A stretch of DNA of 36,275 bases from Dehalococcoidia bacterium. Its GTDB lineage: Bacteria > Chloroflexota > Dehalococcoidia > UBA2247 > RBG-13-53-26. Made by a program: the position numbers and the translations under genes. Positions 25,153 to 33,825 of the stretch are shown in pieces. The DNA is taken from NCBI GenBank assembly GCA_016932645.1, contig JAFGCL010000161.1, forward strand, positions 1 to 36,275, read 5' to 3'. Within the stretch, counting starts at the first letter, position 1, and every line of letters starts with the position of its first letter. The notes beneath the pieces were generated by a model. It was given only the letters and a program-made list of their open reading frames with translations, was not told the origin of the DNA and did no database searches.

Positions 25153-25182
25153 AGTATATCATATTCGTTCCAGCGCAGCCAA
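25153..25182 (-). promoter_or_regulatory. Candidate promoter of the glycosyltransferase operon
   Basis: Read on the minus strand, TTGGCT (25177-25182), 18 bp, TATACT (25153-25158). A second, perfect TATAAT (25138-25143, minus strand) lies just downstream without a good -35. Either could serve the gene starting at 25018. Confidence 0.4.
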
Positions 25183-25287
25183 GGACAGTGACGTTTCGCA
25201 AGCTGCTGTCCGCTGCCAGGCGACATTCTGCGATCACGCCGTCCCTGCAAGTGATGAAGTGCAACCGCAGAGGCCACCCATCAGGGC

Positions 25288-25350
25288 GTGCGAGGGGCAC
25301 AGCCCCTCTGCCTCTTTTCCATCCCCCAAGACTGGGGGTTATGGAGGTTG
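25288..25350 (+). repeat. Intergenic hairpin repeat, copy 2
   Basis: A strong hairpin GAGGGGC (25292-25298), ACA, GCCCCTC (25302-25308), then CTCTTTTCCAT, then CCCCC (25323-25327), AAGACT, GGGGG (25334-25338), then TTATGGAGGTTGA. It shares architecture and core sequence with copies 1 and 3. Confidence 0.8.
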
Positions 25351-25480
25351 ACAATACGATTCTGAGAGAGTGTGCGTGGGACACCCTCTCCAACCACCAG
25401 GAGACGACCCCCTGCAAGACACATATCTGTCACAGAGACACTCCATGCTGTGTTTCCACACGGCCCACCTTCGGCAATCA

Positions 25481-25510
25481 TTAGCACAGCAAGCATAGGG
25501 ATGTTATAAT
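25481..25510 (+). promoter_or_regulatory. Promoter of the activase gene
   Basis: TTAGCA at 25481-25486, 18 bp spacer, perfect extended -10 TGTTATAAT at 25502-25510. It is about 54 bp upstream of the ATG at 25564. Confidence 0.65.
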
Positions 25511-25563
25511 CGTTATCGCATTATGGATTGCGCTTCTGCGTTTAGCAGCCTCTCCGGTGAAGA

Positions 25564-28500
25564 ATGACCTATTCGCTAGGTATCGATATTGGGTCCGTCA
25601 ACGTCAAACTGGCTCTGCTCGATCAAGACAACAAGACAGTCCGGCTTGACACTGAGAAGGTAAGCACCAGTTCCAAGGCCGCCGTGGTCTCCCTGATCAG
25701 CAGACTGGGCCAGCCTTTTCCGCTCCAGGAGATCCGGTGCGCTGCGGTTTCCGGCTCAGCCACTGCCGTCGTGCCAAAGGACCTGAGCTGGTCGGAGTAC
25801 AGCAGTTCGCTCTCGATCGCCTCCGGCATCCTGCACTTCCACAGCGACGCCAAGACCATCGTTCAGATCGGCGGTCAGAGCTCCTTTGTTCTTGAACTCG
25901 TAGACGGGCTGAAGAAACCCTGGCGGGTAGTTTCCAACCCCCTGTGCGCTGCCGGCACGGGCATGTTCCTTGAGCAGCAGGCCTACCGCTTGGGCATCAC
26001 TATGGAAGACTTCGCCCGTCTGGCACTCGAATTCGAGGGGCAGCCCCCCAGAATAGCCGCAAGGTGCAGCGTCTTCGCCAAGACCGACCTTATTCACCTG
26101 CAGCAGAAGGGCGTCCCAGTGGGAGCCATGCTATACGCGCTCTGCGGCAGCATCGCCCGCATGGTGGTCTCCCTGAAGAAGGGGCCCTTCGAGGAACCCA
26201 TCTACTGCATGGGCGGCGTCGCCGGCAACGCCGCCATTATCAAGGCTCTAAACGAAGTGATCTCTGCCAGAAACGCACGCCAAGTAAACGTGATTGTCCC
26301 CCAGAACCATTTTCACATGGAAGCGATAGGAGCAGCGCTTCTGGCCAAGGCTTCGGGCAAGACCTCGACGGTCGCTAAGTTGGCCGACGCCGAGACTGCG
26401 CTGCACTATTACGAGACGCCCCGCCTCCAGAAGACCGGGCAGCAGAAAAACGGCTGGACTCGCCCGCCGATCGACGGTTCGTTCAAAGGCTATCTGGGCG
26501 TGGATGTTGGATCGACAAGCACCAAGGCGGTCATAGTCGATGAGTCTGGTACCAAGGTCATCGCGAAGAGCTATCTCATGACTGCGGGCAGGCCCGTCGA
26601 CGCCGTCAAGGAGGTCTTTCGCAACCTTCTCCAGGACGTGGGTGACAAGGCGGAGATCGCTGGCGTTGGGGTAACCGGCTCAGGAAGATACCTGGTGGGC
26701 AGCTTCATTGGAGCCGATCTGATCAAGAATGAGATCACGGCCCAGACGAGGGCCGCAGCAGACCTCGATCCCGAGGCGGATATTATCGAAATCGGCGGAC
26801 AGGACTCGAAGCTCGTCATTAAGCGCCATGGCGTTGTTATCGACTACCAGATGAACAAGGCCTGCGCTGCCGGCACCGGCAGCTTCATCGATGAACTGGC
26901 CGAGCAGATGGGCGTCAGCGTCAAGAACGGGGACTTCGCACGCCTGGCTTTCGAGGCGCCTCACACCATAGACTTGGGAAGCAGATGCGCTGCCTTCATG
27001 GGTCAGGCGGTGGCCTCAGCCCAACAGGGAGGAGTGCCTCTGGAGGTCATCTCCGCCAGCCTGGCCAACTCCATTGCCGGCAACTACCTCTCCAAGGTCG
27101 TGGAAACACGCAAGCTGGGCGACAAGGTCATACTTACCGGCGCGGTCTTCTACAACGAAGCCGTAGTCTCCGCCTTCCAGCGCGCCCTGGAAGGCAAGTC
27201 CACCATCGTCCCTGAGCACAAAGAGGTCAGCGGGGCCATCGGAGCTGCGCTTCTGGCGAAAGAGCGGAGCGACGGCAATGGCTCCCGGTTTAAAGGGTTC
27301 CAGAGGGTCATCGACAGCAATCACAAGTTGAGCACGTTCGTCTGCAAGAGCTGCGACAACAACTGCACCATCAGCCGCCTGGATATCCCTGGCGAGAAGG
27401 CCACTTTCTACGGTAGCCGGTGCGACCTCTACGACAGCAGCATCGCCACCAAGGAGAGAGTAGAGACGGCATTCGACGAGCGGGAGAAGCTGCTGTTCGG
27501 CGACTATGTTGAGCAGGACGGCAAGCCGGTCGTCGGCCTCCCCAGAGCCCTTCTCGTATATGACTACGCCCCGCTGCTCATCGGCTTCCTGAATGCGCTG
27601 GGCGCCAAGGTCGTGCTCTCCAGCAAGACCACCAAGCATATCATAGAGGAATCTACAGAGCTGGGCTACACCGACAGTTGCTTCCCGGTGAAGCTCCTCC
27701 ACGGCCATGCCGCCACCCTGAAGGATGTTGACTACATCCTCTATCCCTCTGCTATTCGCCTAGGGATCAAAGACGGGGATGAGAACCAGAAGTACTCATG
27801 CCCCCTGGTGCAGGCTTCGCCCTACATTATCCGCGAAGTGATGGATCTCGAGAAGAGACTACTGGTGCCGACCCTGGACTTTAGCCGGGGTGATGACGAT
27901 GCTATCAAGAACCTGGCTCACGTCGCGACTCGTATGGGTTTCTCATCGAAAAAGGGCCGGGCCGCAGCCATGGCCGGCCTTGCTGCCCAGAGGAAGTACC
28001 AGGACTCTCTGACGCAGCACGGGCAGCGATTGCTGCAGCAATTGCGTAATAGCAACCAACTGGGCGTGGTCATCTTTGCCCGTTCGTACATGTTCCAGGA
28101 CTCCGGTGCGAACCTGGGCATTGCTGAGAAGCTCGCACAACTGGGAGTGGTGCCCATCCCGCTGGACTACCTCCCGCTGGATTCCATCAACGTGAAGGAG
28201 TATTGCGACCGGCCCTACTGGTTCTACGAAACCAAGCACATAGCGGGTGCGGCCATCGCCGCCAAGGATCCACAGATCTACGGCCTGATCCTAACCAACT
28301 TTGGCTGCGGACCCAACTCGTTCATACTCAATGTGGTCAGAGACATCATGGGTGATAAGCCTCTGGGTCAACTGGAGATCGATGAGCACGCAGCAGAGGC
28401 AGGCATCGTCACTCGCCTGGAAGCGTTCGTTGACACGATCACCGAGTACGCCCGATCCTCCAGGGCCTACAGTTTGCCCAGCGACATAGGAGCCATCCGC

Positions 28501-29730
28501 CGCTACTCCCGTAGTGCCATCAGTTCCAACAAGGTGGTGCTCATACCCAACATGGCCAGCCATGCCGCGGCACTGGCTGCGGCCATGCAGCACTTCGGCG
28601 TGAAGGCCGTGCTTCTGCCGGAGTCAGACGAGAGGAATCTCCTCTATGCCAACAAGGTGACATCAGGCAAGGAGTGCCTGCCTTACCGCGTCAGCCTAGG
28701 CGACTTCATGAGGTTTTACTATGAGCACGATGGCTACGACTTCGGCCCGCAGGACGTCGAGGGCTTCATGGCCAGCGCCTACGGCCCCTGCCGGTTCGGC
28801 AAGTACGCCGTGGAGCAGGCCCGGTTCCTGAGAGAAATCGGGTTTGACTTCCAGATACGCACCACTGTCTCCAACAATGCCTACCGAGACCTGCACCTTG
28901 GCCCAGGCTTCGAGCGCCTCGCCTGGAAAGGCATCGTGGCAGTTGATTACCTCGAGAAGATGCTCTGGCGCACCCGCCCGTACGAGAAAGTACCCGGATC
29001 AACCGAGGCGCTGTTCAAGGAATGCCTTGCCGGATTGTGTGATTTGATACGGAAGGCTGAGCCCACAGACGAGTACCTGCAGCAGGTCACTCGCAAGTTC
29101 AGACTCCTCATAGACCCCGAAAAGCCCCGCCGTCCAGTAGTGGGCATCAACGGCGAGATATACCTCCGCTCCAACACGTTCGCCAACAGCAATCTGGTCA
29201 AGGAGTGCGAGAAGGTGGGCCTGGAAGTAGTCGTTTCGCCGATAGGCGAGTGGCTCAACTACATCACTCACAGAAGCCTGGAGGACGGCATCCGTGACCG
29301 CGATCTCAAGAAGACCATTCTCAGCTACCTGAGGCAATGGCAGCAACTGCGCGACGAGAAGTCCGTCACCGTCAACTTCAGGGAGTTGATCGACACTCAG
29401 GAGCCTGCCCTTAAGGAACTTCTCTCGATATCAGGGAAGCACCTGTCGCCGAAATGCGGCAGCGAGGCGGTTATCAGTATCGGCGCCGGCATCGAGTGGC
29501 TGGAGAACCCCCACTTCGCCGGAGTGATATCGGTCATGCCGCACGGCTGCATGCCCGGCGGGATCGTAGCCGCCATGTCCGAGAAGTTCAGCCGGATCTA
29601 CGGTAAGCCCTGGATCAACCTCACCTACGACGGGTTCATGGAAACCAACAACCTGGTGAAGCTGAGCAACTTCGCTGAGATCATCCGCTTCTGCAGCAAG
29701 ACCGACGGAGCAGCGCCCGGCGCTCGCTAG
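25564..29730 (+). CDS. Giant 2-hydroxyacyl-CoA dehydratase/benzoyl-CoA reductase-type activase (BadF/HgdC, DUF2229)
   Basis: A 1388-residue ATP-dependent electron activator. It has two complete ASKHA ATPase domains. Domain 1 starts LGIDIGSVNVKLALLD, with NPLCAAGTG (Cys about 128) and ARCSVFAK (Cys about 168). Domain 2 starts LGVDVGSTSTKAVIVD (about residue 310), with KACAAGTG (Cys about 434) and SRCAAFMG (Cys about 475). The paired cysteines fit the 4Fe-4S site shared by HgdC-type dimers, so one chain may make its own pseudo-dimer. A Cys cluster C-x2-C-x3-C near 594-601 plus Cys 620 follows. Then comes the DUF2229 domain (VGLPRALLVYDYAPLL, from about 657) and a HgdB-like C-terminal part (about 950-1380). 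No dehydratase subunits lie nearby. Monocistronic. Confidence 0.92.
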   Translation: MTYSLGIDIGSVNVKLALLDQDNKTVRLDTEKVSTSSKAAVVSLISRLGQPFPLQEIRCAAVSGSATAVVPKDLSWSEYSSSLSIASGILHFHSDAKTIVQIGGQSSFVLELVDGLKKPWRVVSNPLCAAGTGMFLEQQAYRLGITMEDFARLALEFEGQPPRIAARCSVFAKTDLIHLQQKGVPVGAMLYALCGSIARMVVSLKKGPFEEPIYCMGGVAGNAAIIKALNEVISARNARQVNVIVPQNHFHMEAIGAALLAKASGKTSTVAKLADAETALHYYETPRLQKTGQQKNGWTRPPIDGSFKGYLGVDVGSTSTKAVIVDESGTKVIAKSYLMTAGRPVDAVKEVFRNLLQDVGDKAEIAGVGVTGSGRYLVGSFIGADLIKNEITAQTRAAADLDPEADIIEIGGQDSKLVIKRHGVVIDYQMNKACAAGTGSFIDELAEQMGVSVKNGDFARLAFEAPHTIDLGSRCAAFMGQAVASAQQGGVPLEVISASLANSIAGNYLSKVVETRKLGDKVILTGAVFYNEAVVSAFQRALEGKSTIVPEHKEVSGAIGAALLAKERSDGNGSRFKGFQRVIDSNHKLSTFVCKSCDNNCTISRLDIPGEKATFYGSRCDLYDSSIATKERVETAFDEREKLLFGDYVEQDGKPVVGLPRALLVYDYAPLLIGFLNALGAKVVLSSKTTKHIIEESTELGYTDSCFPVKLLHGHAATLKDVDYILYPSAIRLGIKDGDENQKYSCPLVQASPYIIREVMDLEKRLLVPTLDFSRGDDDAIKNLAHVATRMGFSSKKGRAAAMAGLAAQRKYQDSLTQHGQRLLQQLRNSNQLGVVIFARSYMFQDSGANLGIAEKLAQLGVVPIPLDYLPLDSINVKEYCDRPYWFYETKHIAGAAIAAKDPQIYGLILTNFGCGPNSFILNVVRDIMGDKPLGQLEIDEHAAEAGIVTRLEAFVDTITEYARSSRAYSLPSDIGAIRRYSRSAISSNKVVLIPNMASHAAALAAAMQHFGVKAVLLPESDERNLLYANKVTSGKECLPYRVSLGDFMRFYYEHDGYDFGPQDVEGFMASAYGPCRFGKYAVEQARFLREIGFDFQIRTTVSNNAYRDLHLGPGFERLAWKGIVAVDYLEKMLWRTRPYEKVPGSTEALFKECLAGLCDLIRKAEPTDEYLQQVTRKFRLLIDPEKPRRPVVGINGEIYLRSNTFANSNLVKECEKVGLEVVVSPIGEWLNYITHRSLEDGIRDRDLKKTILSYLRQWQQLRDEKSVTVNFRELIDTQEPALKELLSISGKHLSPKCGSEAVISIGAGIEWLENPHFAGVISVMPHGCMPGGIVAAMSEKFSRIYGKPWINLTYDGFMETNNLVKLSNFAEIIRFCSKTDGAAPGAR

Positions 29731-29742
29731 GGATCAGCCCGG

Positions 29743-30270
29743 TCACAACGAGGCAATCCGGAACCCTGCTATCGTCTTGGCGTCGCATATCTGCCCTGAG
29801 GCAACCAGGCCCGGCACGTCTGCAGGACTGACCGGCACCACCTCGATCTCGTCAGTGTCTTCTGCCGTGAGAGGACTTCTCTCCAATTGAGTCGCCCGGA
29901 AGAAATGCAGGTACTCGGTACAATAGCCCGGCGCTGCATAGAATCCACCCAGTCCCTCCAGCCTTTTCGGCTTGAAGCCGGTCTCCTCCCGCAGTTCGCG
30001 GGTCGCCGCCTCCTCAGGTGTCTCGCCAGGGTCTATGCTTCCCGCCGGAAGCTCCAAAAGATCCTTGTCCACGGCGTGACGGTATTGGCGCACCAGCAGG
30101 ATGTTACCCTTCGAGTCAACGGGCATGATGACGACGCAGTTGACGTGCTCCACGACCTCGCGCGTGGTTTCCTTGCCATTTGGCTTGGCCACACGGTCCA
30201 CACGCAGGTGTACGGCTCGCCCACGGTAGGCATGCCGGCTGCTTAACACGCGCTCTTTCCTGTCTGTCAA
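29743..30270 (-). CDS. Nudix hydrolase, ADP-ribose pyrophosphatase type
   Basis: A 175-residue protein with a full Nudix box: G-x5-E in GSIDPGETPEEAA continuing to RELREETGF. It also has the strand VVIMPVDSKGNILLVRQYRHAV and the ELPAG motif immediately before the box, typical of ADP-ribose pyrophosphatases. GGFYAAPGYCTEYLHFF downstream also fits this class. It would hydrolyse ADP-ribose or related nucleoside diphosphates, fitting the NAD kinase upstream on the same strand. It converges on the activase gene, with 12 bp between stop codons. Confidence 0.92.
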   Translation of the reverse strand: MTDRKERVLSSRHAYRGRAVHLRVDRVAKPNGKETTREVVEHVNCVVIMPVDSKGNILLVRQYRHAVDKDLLELPAGSIDPGETPEEAATRELREETGFKPKRLEGLGGFYAAPGYCTEYLHFFRATQLERSPLTAEDTDEIEVVPVSPADVPGLVASGQICDAKTIAGFRIASL

Positions 30271-30368
30271 CGCACTTCCTCCAAACCAGGAATCGTTGAG
30301 TAGGCCCTGTCAGTAGAGACTTGGCGTTAAGCCCCTTAGGAGCCAAGACAGTCTCCTCGCTGGAGTGA

Positions 30369-30857
30369 TCACTCCACGCGATACATCATCGCCACCTCGT
30401 CACAGTCGGGGAACTTCGGGCAGCGGTAGCACTCGGCCCATATCTTGTGCGGTAGTTCCGCCTTCTCGACGCGATTGAACCCCTGTCTTTCGAAGAAGGA
30501 CCCCTTGTACGTCAGGCAGAACACTTGAGGTATACCGAGTTCCTCAGCCTCGTTGATACACGCTTCAATCAGTTTCGCGCCCAGACGCTGGTTCTGCTTT
30601 TCTTCAGCCACTGCCACGCTCCGGACCTCGGCCAGATCAGCCCAGTAGACATGCAGGGCCCCACAACCCACTACCTTACCATCTTCCCGGATCACGAAGA
30701 AGTCCCTGATGTTCTCGTATATCTCGCTCAAAGCCCGAGGCAACATCAGTCCCTTTTGCGCGAAATGGTTCGCCAGCTTGTGTATCTGAGGCACGTCAGC
30801 CATTTTGGCCTTATCCACCGCCAGCGTCTTCGCCTTCTTCACTGCTTTGGAAGCCAT
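30369..30857 (-). CDS. GNAT N-acetyltransferase, ArgA-like
   Basis: A 162-residue GNAT. KMADVPQIHKLANHFAQKGLMLPR opens the fold, VVGCGALHVYWADLAEVRSVAV is the core strand, QRLGAKLIEACINEA the acetyl-CoA loop, and LPHKIWAECYRCPKFPDCDE the C-terminal Cys-containing tail. That tail is characteristic of the short N-acetylglutamate synthase-like class, so it may make N-acetylglutamate for arginine synthesis. It begins on the base after the NAD kinase stop, so it is coupled to it. A 16-bp perfect palindrome (30361-30376) overlaps its stop codon. Confidence 0.85.
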   Translation of the reverse strand: MASKAVKKAKTLAVDKAKMADVPQIHKLANHFAQKGLMLPRALSEIYENIRDFFVIREDGKVVGCGALHVYWADLAEVRSVAVAEEKQNQRLGAKLIEACINEAEELGIPQVFCLTYKGSFFERQGFNRVEKAELPHKIWAECYRCPKFPDCDEVAMMYRVE

Positions 30858-31706
30858 TCACTCCCTCACTTTCAGACGCTGCTCGAGGACAGCGTAGAAC
30901 AACTCCCGGGGCGATATCCTTAAGAAACGAGCTATATGCGGGCTGCGCTTGGCTCTTACAGTATCGCTATCTCTCAGTGGTACGTTCACCTGCCCGTCGA
31001 TACTCAGCACAGCTTCATGATTGGTATGCACCACCATCTTCACTTCCGCGGTTGGAGGCAGTACCAGCGCATAGGGCAAACTCAGGTGGGCTGACACTGG
31101 CTTTATCAGCATCTCCTCCGCCTGCGGGTAGAGGATCGGCCCGCCGGCGGCCAGCGAATACCCCGTGCTCCCCGTAGCAGTAGACACGATGACACCGTCA
31201 ACCCGGTAGTTCGACAACGACGCTCCGTTCACCATCGTCACCACGTTGATAATGCGCGGGACCGACCCTCTGCCCACTAGCGCATCGTTCAGCGCATGGA
31301 ACGTGCTCTCCCGTCGATCGCCACCCTTGAGCTCGCTCAGGAGGTCCACCTGCAGCATGGCGCGCTGGTCCACCCACGCTTCTCCCGCCAGAACCTCGGG
31401 CAGTCTCTCCATCACCTCGCCAGCCGAAAACTCAGTCATGAAACCGAGGTGCCCCATGTTCACCCCTACAATAGGGATCCCGTATGCCGCCACCAGCCGG
31501 GCTACCCGGAGGATGGTCCCATCACCGCCGACACTGATGGCCAGATCACTGCCTTGGCAATGAGCGCTCATCTCTTCCTCATCCCAGGACGAGCACAGCC
31601 AGGCATTCGCCTTCATGCCCGCCAGCACTTCGGCCAATCGCTCCGCCAGCGGTTTGGATGCCGGTATCTTGGGATGATAGATGACTCCCACCACCTTTAT
31701 GCCCAT
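30858..31706 (-). CDS. nadK: NAD kinase
   Basis: Phosphorylates NAD to NADP using ATP or polyphosphate. 282 residues from the ATG at 31706. GGDGT in ISVGGDGTILRVA is the signature. HALNDALVGRG gives the conserved Asn-Asp, and DGVIVSTATGSTGYSLAAGGPI is the second diagnostic block. An in-frame ATG 30 bp upstream (31736) lies inside the PAC2 gene; 31706 is preferred as GAGGAAG precedes it and family proteins begin MxIKxVGVIYHP. One base separates it from the PAC2 stop. Confidence 0.96.
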   Translation of the reverse strand: MGIKVVGVIYHPKIPASKPLAERLAEVLAGMKANAWLCSSWDEEEMSAHCQGSDLAISVGGDGTILRVARLVAAYGIPIVGVNMGHLGFMTEFSAGEVMERLPEVLAGEAWVDQRAMLQVDLLSELKGGDRRESTFHALNDALVGRGSVPRIINVVTMVNGASLSNYRVDGVIVSTATGSTGYSLAAGGPILYPQAEEMLIKPVSAHLSLPYALVLPPTAEVKMVVHTNHEAVLSIDGQVNVPLRDSDTVRAKRSPHIARFLRISPRELFYAVLEQRLKVRE

Positions 31707-31707
31707 A

Positions 31708-32592
31708 CTACTGCTTCCTCTTCCGGAAAAAGTCATCTATGTCCTTCATCATCCCCTTTAGTTCCTCATCACTCATCTGCCCCAGTCCCTTATCGGAGTA
31801 TGCCGTCGTCTGCTCGCCTCCGGGATAGACGAACTCGTTCTTGGCTTCCTCGTGGAGCTGCTCGTAAATCTTGCTCATTTCATCTGCCGTCCGCTTCGAG
31901 AGCTTCTCCAATTCCGTAGTATCAATCTGCAATCCCTCCATAACATTGAGCTTCTCGATGATGCAGAGCGAGGCCCCCGGGTAGTTGCTCCAGGGAAAGG
32001 GCAGCCTGGCAACATAGTGCGGTATCGGTGCCCATAGCCCCAGCGACTCCAGCTTTCTCTCCTTGGCGAACCACAGGAAGGACGAGTGTATGGTGCCAAT
32101 CCCTTTGTACTGCGGATACGGCTGCACGCCGGCCTCGACCAGAAGCTCCGTCAGATAAGGCATGTTGACCACTCCCAGAACAGCAGGCGGCTCCAGATGG
32201 GTGACCCCGACAGCCCCGAAAGACCCCACGATGTATACCCGCCTGGCGCCCACGCGTTCAGCCACGTCCAAAATCGCCTCCACATATTCGTACGGCCTGG
32301 CCGTGGGCTGTTCGCTCTTGAAAATCACCAGGTCGTTCCCTCCACCCCTGTTTTTCCAGAAGCTGAAACCATTCCTCAGCAGCTCCAGGTCCTCAATCAC
32401 ACCGTTCTTCACCGACACCCACGGGACCGTCGAGAACCGTTGCGGCTCGATATGACCGAACTCCTGCGCTCTCAGTTTGCTCTTCAAATAGTCGATCACG
32501 CGCAGGCCAACGTATCCCACATCCGGCAGCCCGATGATCAGGGTGGGATTGTGCAGCTCCGGCTCACCCGACAGTATGAATTCACTGCTCAT
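31708..32592 (-). CDS. PAC2 family protein (proteasome-assembly-chaperone-like)
   Basis: A 294-residue PAC2-domain protein. LIIGLPDVGYVGLRVIDYLKS opens the fold, VIFKSEQPT, VYIVGSFGAVG and the C-terminal YPGASLCIIEKLNVMEGLQIDTTELEKLSKRTADEM are family features. A final helical/charged tail (SDEELKGMMKDIDDFFRKRKQ) looks coiled. PAC2 proteins in bacteria without proteasomes have unknown roles, possibly as ligand- or protein-binding chaperones. The ATG at 32592 is used because AGGAG is 7 bp upstream; a longer in-frame start at 32706 is unsupported. First gene of the PAC2-nadK-acetyltransferase operon. Confidence 0.88.
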   Translation of the reverse strand: MSSEFILSGEPELHNPTLIIGLPDVGYVGLRVIDYLKSKLRAQEFGHIEPQRFSTVPWVSVKNGVIEDLELLRNGFSFWKNRGGGNDLVIFKSEQPTARPYEYVEAILDVAERVGARRVYIVGSFGAVGVTHLEPPAVLGVVNMPYLTELLVEAGVQPYPQYKGIGTIHSSFLWFAKERKLESLGLWAPIPHYVARLPFPWSNYPGASLCIIEKLNVMEGLQIDTTELEKLSKRTADEMSKIYEQLHEEAKNEFVYPGGEQTTAYSDKGLGQMSDEELKGMMKDIDDFFRKRKQ

Positions 32593-32787
32593 GGCTGACT
32601 CCTGTCTGCTAAATCTATCACTTTCACGTTGCGCCGTAAACTCACTTTCGAAGGAGCGAAGCCCTGTGATTGTAGGTTCAACTCTCCGACTCGAAATCCT
32701 AAGCACGAAACCACGAATCCTGACCTCATGGCTTATAGCTCATATAGCATTGGCCGACCCTCCCAGAGTCAAGCTCGAAATCCTAAT

Positions 32788-32880
32788 AGGGTGCAGGGAC
32801 TCGTCCCTGCCGTGGGCCTGGGGGTGTCCCCCAGCTTCCCTTTCTCTTCCCCCAAGAGTGGGGGAAAAAGGGGGCTGAAA
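32788..32880 (+). repeat. Intergenic hairpin repeat, copy 3 (longest)
   Basis: Three hairpins in series. GCAGGGAC (32793-32800), TC, GTCCCTGC (32803-32810). CTGGGGG (32818-32824), TGT, CCCCCAG (32828-32834). CCCCC (32849-32853), AAGAGT, GGGGG (32860-32864), then AAAAAGGGGGCTGA. The last core is shared with copies 1 and 2. Confidence 0.82.
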
Positions 32881-32998
32881 GACACTATGGGAAACCTCTT
32901 CGAACGGATCAGTGATCCGCAGAAAGCCGAAGATCGCCGGTAGAGATTCTTGTTCCGGGAAGTGAGCAGGGGAGACTCATTTCGTGGGGCGGCCCGAA

Positions 32999-33028
32999 TT
33001 GACCCCTGCTTACGGCAAACAATATACT
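32999..33028 (+). promoter_or_regulatory. Promoter of the SDR gene
   Basis: TTGACC (32999-33004), 18 bp spacer, TATACT (33023-33028), each 5 of 6 consensus bases. It lies about 30 bp upstream of the ATG at 33060. Confidence 0.65.
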
Positions 33029-33059
33029 GGCAATAGGTCCAACGAAGGAGGTCCCGCTG

Positions 33060-33818
33060 ATGAAACGTTTCGAGGGGAAGGTTGTACTCGTAACAGGCGG
33101 CGGCTCCGGCATCGGTCGCGCCACATCATTGGCATTCGTCAGCGAGGGCGCCAGGGTGGTCATCGATGACATCAACGTCGAAGGCGGCGAGGAAACGCTG
33201 GCCATGGTGAGGAGTGCGGGTGGCGAGGGTGTCTTCGTGAAGGCGGACGTCTCTAATGCCGCTGAGGTCGAAGCCATGGTGCAGAAGGCGATGGACATCT
33301 ATGGCCATCTCGATTGCGCCTGCAACAATGCCGGCGTCGGCGAACCTCTCAAGCGGGTCCATAACACCTCCGAGGACAACTGGGACCGCGTGATGGCCAC
33401 CAACCTCAAAGGTGTCTACCTGTGTATGAAGTACGAGATACCGCCCATGCTCAAGCAGGGCAAGGGTGCCATCGTCAACACCGCATCTCTGGCGGGCCTC
33501 AAGGGACTGTCCGGCCAGGCATCCTACGTTGCCAGCAAGCATGGCGTGGTGGGACTGACCAAGTCCGCGGCCATCGAATACGCCACTCTGGGCATCCGCA
33601 TCAACTGCATCTGTCCCGGAGTGATAAACACGCCTCTGATCGCGCCCAACATGAAGGACAGGCCGCACGTGGAGAAGGGCTACATCGACATGGAGCCTAT
33701 CGGTCGCCTCGGCAGGCCGGAGGAGATCGCGTCGGCCGTCCTCTGGCTGTGCTCCGATGAGGCGTCTTTTGTGGTAGGCAGCGTCTTCTCCGTGGACGGC
33801 GGGGTGGTGGCCAGATAG
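33060..33818 (+). CDS. Short-chain dehydrogenase/reductase (SDR)
   Basis: A 252-residue classical SDR. VLVTGGGSGIGRATS is the cofactor loop, with VVIDDINVEGG (acidic end of beta2, favouring NAD over NADP), CNNAGVG, NTASLAG (Ser) and SYVASKHG (Tyr-x3-Lys active site), and a Gly-Gly end (VFSVDGGVVAR). The substrate is not deducible; the closest pattern is the 3-oxoacyl-ACP reductase/glucose 1-dehydrogenase group. AAGGAGG is 7 bp before the ATG. It converges on the 4-alpha-glucanotransferase gene. Confidence 0.95.
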   Translation: MKRFEGKVVLVTGGGSGIGRATSLAFVSEGARVVIDDINVEGGEETLAMVRSAGGEGVFVKADVSNAAEVEAMVQKAMDIYGHLDCACNNAGVGEPLKRVHNTSEDNWDRVMATNLKGVYLCMKYEIPPMLKQGKGAIVNTASLAGLKGLSGQASYVASKHGVVGLTKSAAIEYATLGIRINCICPGVINTPLIAPNMKDRPHVEKGYIDMEPIGRLGRPEEIASAVLWLCSDEASFVVGSVFSVDGGVVAR

Positions 33819-33825
33819 CGATTTG

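Larger units (their letters stand above)
25019..25563. other. Divergent intergenic region between glycosyltransferase operon and activase
   Basis: A 545-base gap without a supported gene. It carries an AT-rich block at about 25138-25170 with minus-strand promoter-like elements, hairpin repeat copy 2 at 25288-25350, and the plus-strand promoter of the activase at 25481-25510. Short open frames here are GC-skew shadows. Confidence 0.7.
32593..33059. other. Divergent intergenic region between PAC2 operon and SDR gene
   Basis: A 467-base gap without a supported gene. It contains hairpin repeat copy 3 (32788-32880) and the SDR promoter (32999-33028). The overlapping short frames are not coding. 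Confidence 0.7.

Noticed and set aside
25348-25353. TTGACA after hairpin repeat copy 2 as a promoter
   Set aside because: No -10 hexamer at 16-19 bp; sequence there is GTGCGT.
30361-30376. 16-bp perfect palindrome TGGAGTGATCACTCCA as an operator
   Set aside because: It overlaps the stop codon of the acetyltransferase gene, and a 16-bp palindrome is expected about once by chance in a window of this size. No second copy seen.
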